Shown piece after piece: positions 58,001-64,000 of a stretch of DNA of 64,000 nt (its first letter is position 1; the number at the start of each line of letters is the position of its first letter). This DNA comes from Brachionus plicatilis (lineage: Eukaryota > Rotifera > Eurotatoria > Ploima > Brachionidae): contig QEOQ01000206.1 in assembly GCA_010279815.1 (NCBI GenBank), forward strand, positions 1,153,628 through 1,217,627. The letters run 5' to 3'. Under the pieces are notes generated by a model that was given only the letters and a program-made list of their open reading frames with translations, made no database searches and was not told the origin of the DNA. A program made the translations under genes and the position numbers.

Positions 58001-61000
58001 TTTCTTTTTGCCGAGAATTTTGGTCACTAGTGAATTTTAGATTAAAGAATTTTTTTTCTTCAATCATAAAATTGGATAATTCAAATAGCCGCAGTTTTTA
58101 TTATTTAAGTCTCAAAAGTAATAAATAAAAATTGAAATTTTTAAATCAAATTGGGCGATAGCATCTTTATTGTTAAATTAGAAAAGGTTTGATTTAGATC
58201 AAGATTACTTTTTATCGCTATTAGGTAACTGATGTAAACTCTTATTTTTCCTATTTTTTTTTATCTAGTTAATGAAGATAAAGAAAATTTTGTGTTTTTT
58301 TTTTAAACAAAAATTTGTCAATAAATTCAAAATTAGAGTTTTTAGTTTTGACAAAATGTAGTGAGAATAATTTTTTTAGGCTAAATTTTGGGCTTGATTT
58401 CTTTTTTGCGGTAATTTGTCTTTTTACAGCGGAAAAAATTTTAATTTTTTTCGTTGATCACGAGTGAATTTTTTTAATATAGAATGTCTCTTTCTTATTA
58501 AAAATTTAATTCATTTTAATATTAAGCTTTAATATTTTTATTTGAAAAATGTAATGAGTCCAAAATGATGAAGAAATTACATAAATCAATTAAAGAAAGA
58601 TTTTTTTTTCGATTTAAGATTTTTTGATTTCAAAAAGACATTTTATGTAATAAAAGAAATTTTGTCGAAAATAAAGATCTTGATATATATAAACATTTTT
58701 TGGTGATAAAAAGAAATAAATTTTTAATTTTTGAAAAATTGATAAATTTTGATTAAAAAAAAATCATTTAAATTTTTTTTTCAATTTTTAAATGTAACAT
58801 AAATTACAAGAATATCAATCAAATGAAAGGTTAATCCAAATTTATTTTACATAGATGATTTGGATAAACAAAACTTAGAGGAATAATTGAAAAATTATAT
58901 CAAGTAATTTTCTCAATTAAAAAAATTATTTTATTGATTAAATTATTAAATGTGAATAGATTATGACAAAAAATGTTTTTTTTCAAATTTTTTTTTAAAT
59001 CAAGTTTTTTAATTAAAATTTTGTATCAAATTTAGATTTTTTAAAATAATAATAGTTAAAATAAATGCAGAAAATCGATAGCCTTTTGATAACAAATTAG
59101 CATTATTGAATCTAATGGGGACCAAGAATGGCATGAACACAAATTGTTATCAATTTGTAAATATTTTAATTATCGGAATATGCGATACAAAGAGCCTTTA
59201 GTTTTTATTCAAAGAATTGAATTTTTTAATTAATCAGAAATAAATTGAGGCTAATAGATTGTTGAATTATTTGATATATCGAATGATCAAGTGGCCCTAA
59301 TTTGATTATATAATTTAAAGTTAGATTTTATCCCAGAACGAATATTAGATCGCTAGCCGTTATTTGAGAATCCTAAATTATTCCTTGTTCTTAAGGACGT
59401 GTAATTACTGCAAAAATTTAGCATCGTTTTCAAACTATTGCATAACCCCTAATTGTATTTGTACGTCGAAATTCGCAATTTACAAAACAAACTAGTTAAA
59501 ATTATCTAATATTTTAAAAAAAATTAAATGATAGCTAATTTAGTGGTTGTAATGGGTGTTGATTGAAGCAGCGATTTGTTTTTGTTTTTAGCAAGCAAAT
59601 AGGATTTTCGAACAAATAGAAAAACAAATCTTTTCTAATTACAAGACCCGTTGGTTTTCGGTATAGACCAGGCAATAAATCGTTAGAAATAACCACTTTT
59701 ATAGAGTAGCAAGAGAGAGAAACGATAGCATTTATTTTCATTAATGGCCGAATATTGCGAAGGAATTGTAATAAACTTGATTAATATCCATTCATTCATT
59801 AAAAATCAAATGCTACTTGGAAGAATTATTTGTTTAAGAAAAATTTTTGCCTAATTCAACTATTTGCATGATTTCTGATCAAGCCTACTTAGAATACTTT
59901 GTTTGTTGAATTGATTTTTATTATAAACTTGAATGTCAAATATTTAAAAGATTTTTATTTTTAAATTAAAAATTCCGGTCTAGAGATTTACGTTTATGTG
60001 TTTGGCTACTTTGTTTCTTCCTGTTTCTTTGTTCGTCTCGTCTTTGAACAAACAACTCAAATTTTTTAATCATTTTACCTTTGTTTTTTTAGAAATTAAT
60101 TTTAATTTAAAATAAAAAAATAATGCAACGATTGTGAATTGTGATTCAACGCTTTGTTTAGCTTAAAAAAGTGAAGACCAATTTAAGTTTTTTTTTAAAT
60201 TTATTTTATTAACATGGCTCAAATACACAAAATTGGTAAGTAGATTTTTGTTTATCTTATTTGAATCAAGTTGATTTTGCTCTGACTCTGAAAATTTATG
60301 CTAAAAATTAATAGTTTGGAATCGTTTTCTGGCTGCTCAGAACGGTGGTAAAACCTTCTTTTAAGACTTTTAACTCTTTTATGGAAAAAAAATTTTTTTT
60401 TCGAAAATAAATGATTTTAAAAAATGTGAAAAATTTAGCCACATTCAATCTGGACATAGTCCAGACACAGCCTCGATTTTTTTATTTTGTTTGATCAAAT
60501 AAACTTGAGCTAATTCAGATGTGTAAATAAATCGGTAACTTGACAGAGTTTATATCTCGGGGTTATATAAATTTTTATTCCGGAAAGAAAATGATATTTT
60601 TTTCATGCTTTATTTGTTATAATATTAAAGCTGATAGAGCGTATTGTTTAGATTAAATTATTTGTTAAGATTCTTTTTTGATGAGTCTTAGTTTGTTTTG
60701 GATCATCAAAATAAATCATGGGATTTTTTTGTTGCACCAAGTTTTATTTCCAACTTCTTTAGAAATTACTGATGTAATTTAAAATAGACCCTAAAGCGTT
60801 TTCATTGTGAAAAATATGCTCAAAAAGCTTTTAATTTAATTTAGTCAGTGTAAATTTGGCATTTTTTATTATTTTTAAATTTTTTCTATTTAGGACAGTT
60901 TAAAGTTGAAATTTTTCAAGGTATTTTGTGTCAAGTAATTTTTATTGAATTTTTTAGTCAAACATAGTGAGAGTAGTTAAAGGATATTTTTTTTGAATCA

Positions 61001-61914
61001 AAACTCTGAAATGTCAAACCTTTCAGTAAAAATTTACTTAAATAAATTTCTATTTTATCTATTTTAATTAAGATTTAAATAAGTTTTTGAAGAGGAGCGC
61101 ATTTTTTTTTCAAAAAAGCCTTGAAATTAAAATTGATTTATCTGATTTAGTTTTACGGAAACATGCCTTATCATTTTCTCTTAATGGAAGTTTTAATTAC
61201 TAATGAGCATTAAGATAAAATCAGTGAAGTTATCAGTACAGCGCCGATTTTATCACATTAAATATATATTTATTTTTAAACAGTATGAGATATCGATGCT
61301 TGATTGATTATGGAAGCTATAAACTAAATAACGCCCGAGCGTCTACAAAGCTGATAGACTAATCATTCATCACTGCTGAGTAATTAGGTGCCGATTCTGA
61401 GTCAAACTTAATTAAAAATCGATACGTGATAAATTCTATTCACGGCTTAATATTTGAGAAAATATTATACAAATATTTAATAATTATTTGCTTACATGAT
61501 GTTACCTAATGAGGCTTTGACGCCCGTTACCATTCAGTACACAAATCACTAGAATAAACACGCAAGTTCTAGTTTTCCACGAGTCTTTTCTCTTACTAAC
61601 CAAATCAAGTAGTGTTGATATATTCAGTTTCAAATATCAATTTTTTTTATTTTTTTATTTTTAATAAACAAATATTTAAATTAAATTATTTTCTTTATAT
61701 TCTGCAACAACAATAATAGCAAAAAAATAAACAAATAAATACAACTAGATTTCATAATTCCCTATCTAAAAAAGACACCAAACAAATAAATTAATTTCTT
61801 AAATATCAGTCCGAAAAGCGTATAAGCACAACAAAAGCGAGCAAGAAACTTGATTCCAATAAATTAAAGTTATGTTTTAAAAAAAAATTCACTTGTTTTT
61901 TTCTACTAAATCAA

Positions 61915-64000
61915 ATGTTAGCCCTAATCAAATTACTCGCAATTTTTCTATTGTTCAAAACCCACTCGGCAAAACAGGCCCAGAGTTTTGCCGTTCAGCC
62001 AAGAGATATCAAAGTAAATTTGGGTTCCACAGCGCTGCTCAGTTGCAGTGTATCAGCGCGACACGGTGACGTACAATGGATACACGAAGGCACCGCTCTT
62101 GGTTACGACAGAAAAATTCCCGGCAAACCAAGATATTCAGTTATTTGGCACCAAAATGAAGACACCGAATATCATTTGCAAATTAGCAATGTTACTTTGG
62201 AAGATGAAGGTGTGTTCTCATGTCAAGTTGCACCTATTGGTGACTGGGACACCAAACTGGAAGCCAGAGCCAAGCTTACTGTTTTGGTGGAGCCCCAAAG
62301 CGGACCAGAATTGATGTTCAATGACGAGTCAAAAAATCAAAATGATGTTGTACACTTTAAATCAGCAAGTCAAAAAGCTACTAAATTTACTTGTACAATA
62401 CGGAGAGCAAAGCCTGCTGCAAGCATTAAATGGTACATAAATGGAACATTGGCTAGCCTTAGAGTTGGAAAAACTGTCGAAACAAAACAATCAGGTAAAT
62501 TAAAAAAAAAAAATAAATATTAAATTTAAAATTCTTTAAGATGGAGTTTTGGAAGATTTGACCAGCGTTTTTGAGCTAAAGCAGCAGACCGATTTAATTT
62601 ATAATAATTCAATTATTAAATGCCAAGGATACCATGAAGCATATGGCCTAGCCACACAACTAGCAAATATGAGCCTGTCATTGAAAGTGGTTGTTGTTTG
62701 TAAGTGTTTTTTTTTATAAAACTAGTGTAAAGTCTCAGGTTTTGGACTTAAGGGGTTAAGCCAAGCAAAAAAACAATTAAATTTAGTTTAAATTTTTAAA
62801 TAATTTTTAAATTTTTAATATACCATTTAAATGTTTAAATGGAATCTGAGTTTAAATTATTATTTATTATTTATTTCATAAAATTATGCCTGTCTTGGCG
62901 ATGTTTAAAAAAATGATTTCAAATAAAAAAAAAGTTATTAATGACATTTGTAAAGTAATTTTGAAGGTATAGCAGAAAGTCAGTAGTTTACATAGTAGCT
63001 AGAACGTGTGTTAATCTTAGAACACACAATACTAAAGACATTTCAAGACTTCTAACACTAAGAAACGATTTTTTTTTTAATTTCTAAATTAATTAAATAA
63101 TAAAAGATCCTCCGAGTGTTCCCAAAATAAGTGGTTATGACAACACAACAGGTGTTATAGCGGGAACTGAGCTAAGAATACTTTGTTTGTCGAGTTACAG
63201 CTATCCACCTGCACAGCTATCTTGGTACAGGGATGGAAAACTAGCATCGTCAAATTATGATACCATTGATGCAACTAAAATAACTGAATCTGTTTACCAA
63301 ATTGCTAAAGTATCTCCAACTGACCATCAGAGTGTTTTAAAGTGCAACGCTTTTAACCAAGCTATGGATGAGCCTTACACTACTGGTGTTTTATTGAATG
63401 TTCTTTACGGTCCGGAGAAGCTCACTATGAATGGAGTGTTTGAAGTTGAAGCAGGAAAAGAAATAAGTGCCAATTGTTTTACTGATTTATCAAATCCAGC
63501 TCCTAAATTGAGATTTAATTTTGATGGCATTGACTACGAGCCGAGTTTTTTTACGACAAAATCACCTAATGGCACCGGAGCATTCTCAGCTAGTGGAAAT
63601 TTTAGTCAAGTTATGCGCAAAGAAAACAATAACAAAGAATTGAGATGTTTTGTTGAAAATAAGGCTGCTAATGTTCAACAAATGATAACAAAACAAATAA
63701 AAGTTTTATGTAAATTTTAATAAAAAAAATTTTTTTTAAACAATTTTTTTATTCTAATAAAATTTTTTTATAGTTCCGCCAGATTCTATTGAGATGATTC
63801 AGTCAGTAGAGAACAAGACTTTTAATGCTGGTACTAAAATAAGAATTGAATGTGTGTCCAGAGGTGGAAATCCGTTGCCAGAAATCGAGTGGACTTTGGG
63901 CGGCAAAAAGTTAACTCCAGTCTCCACCAAATCAGTTATTTACACAGTCGAATCAACTTTGGATTTGATCCTGGAAAGAGAGCATCACGGCAAAGCCGTA
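61915..64000 (+). CDS. Kirrel/irre-family immunoglobulin cell-adhesion protein, 5' part
   Basis: Exons 61915-62494, 62541-62699, 63107-63709 and 63774 to beyond the window end, all joining in phase 1. A signal peptide spans residues 1-19. Ig1 (about 25-125) has C44, W55 and C103 with LEDEGVFSC. Its stretch ALGYDRKIPGKPRYSV followed by YHLQISNVTLEDEG matches the first domain of Kirrel / Kirre / Roughest / SYG-1 proteins (ALG..RxIPGxPRYxxxG...YxLxIxxxxLxDD). Ig2 (C160, W173, later IIKCQG) follows in exons 1-2. Exon 3 starts YPPSVPKISGYD and encodes two more Ig domains (LSWYRDGK...VLKCNAFN; ISANCFTD...ELRCFVEN). Exon 4 opens the fifth (IRIECVSRGGNPLPEIEW). Family members are membrane adhesion proteins that pair with nephrin-type partners at cell contacts. 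The transmembrane and cytoplasmic parts lie outside the window. A nephrin-like protein is less likely because Ig1 fits Kirrel. Confidence 0.82.

Larger units (their letters stand above)
45474..61914. other. 16.4-kb gene desert upstream of the Kirrel-like gene
   Basis: No exon with a recognisable domain was found. Open frames at 56659-56841, 56694-56942 and 59535-59741 are short and featureless. Small structures present: an inverted repeat at 47398-47505, a hairpin TAAATTGACG-GTTTC / GAAACGTCAATTTA at 48946-48979, a T24 run, and repeat pairs near 52-53 kb and 54.6-55.0 kb. The region could contain regulatory DNA or untranslated 5' exons of the adhesion gene; this is inference. Confidence 0.5.

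Noticed and set aside
60214..60235. Mini exon MAQIHKI followed by a GTAAGT-like donor
   Set aside because: Too short to support and not a signal peptide, while the Kirrel-like gene has its own good signal peptide at 61915. Transcript data would be needed.
1..64000. CRISPR arrays, bacterial operons, rRNA genes
   Set aside because: No spaced identical repeats, Shine-Dalgarno/operon layout or rRNA core motifs seen; the window is eukaryotic nuclear DNA.

Overview
The window is eukaryotic nuclear DNA from an invertebrate animal. It is very AT-rich, and its genes are split by many short GT-AG introns (about 50-60 bp) mixed with a few kilobase-long ones. The recognisable genes are metazoan: an ANKMY1-type MORN/ankyrin/MYND protein, a kinase-less class III-like myosin, a C-type-lectin-like membrane protein and an irre/Kirrel-family Ig adhesion protein. 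Base composition, compact introns and abundant small DNA transposons would fit a small lophotrochozoan such as a monogonont rotifer, but the sequence alone does not prove this.

Layout. 1-9.2 kb is transposon territory: a TA-flanked inverted-repeat element with an AT-hook remnant (2537-3785), a hAT-type foldback element (4434-5113), a broken PIF1/Helitron-type helicase on the minus strand (about 5.9-6.5 kb), a possible secreted-protein exon (6483-6869, minus) and a second TA-flanked element carrying 18 copies of an 11-bp minisatellite (6898-7847). 9.25-19.8 kb is ANKMY1 (+, 16 exons), with a possible RFX X-box about 220 bp upstream and transposon relics in its introns. 23.3-24.05 kb is an intronless C-type-lectin-like type I membrane protein (+). 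29.5-37.6 kb is an unconventional myosin (+, 17 exons, 1393 codons that join in phase). 38.3-45.5 kb is a cluster of mobile and repeated DNA: a 1.74-kb inverted-repeat element enclosing a two-exon coiled-coil gene (minus), two MITEs, an inverted decayed copy of myosin exons 13-14, a GC-rich perfect hairpin, a 117-bp repeat pair, and a second hAT foldback copy with a nested insertion. 45.5-61.9 kb has no recognisable gene and may hold long-range regulation or an unseen 5' exon. 61.9 kb to the window end is the 5' part of the Kirrel-like gene (+).

The genes form no operon and share no single pathway. ANKMY1 (possibly ciliary), the myosin (actin-based motor) and the Kirrel-like protein (cell adhesion) are ordinary animal genes spaced by transposon-rich DNA. 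The least explained unit is the inverted-repeat element at 38263-40004 with its small coiled-coil cargo gene. Exon borders were set by eye from GT/AG signals and reading phase, so single boundaries may be off by a few bases.
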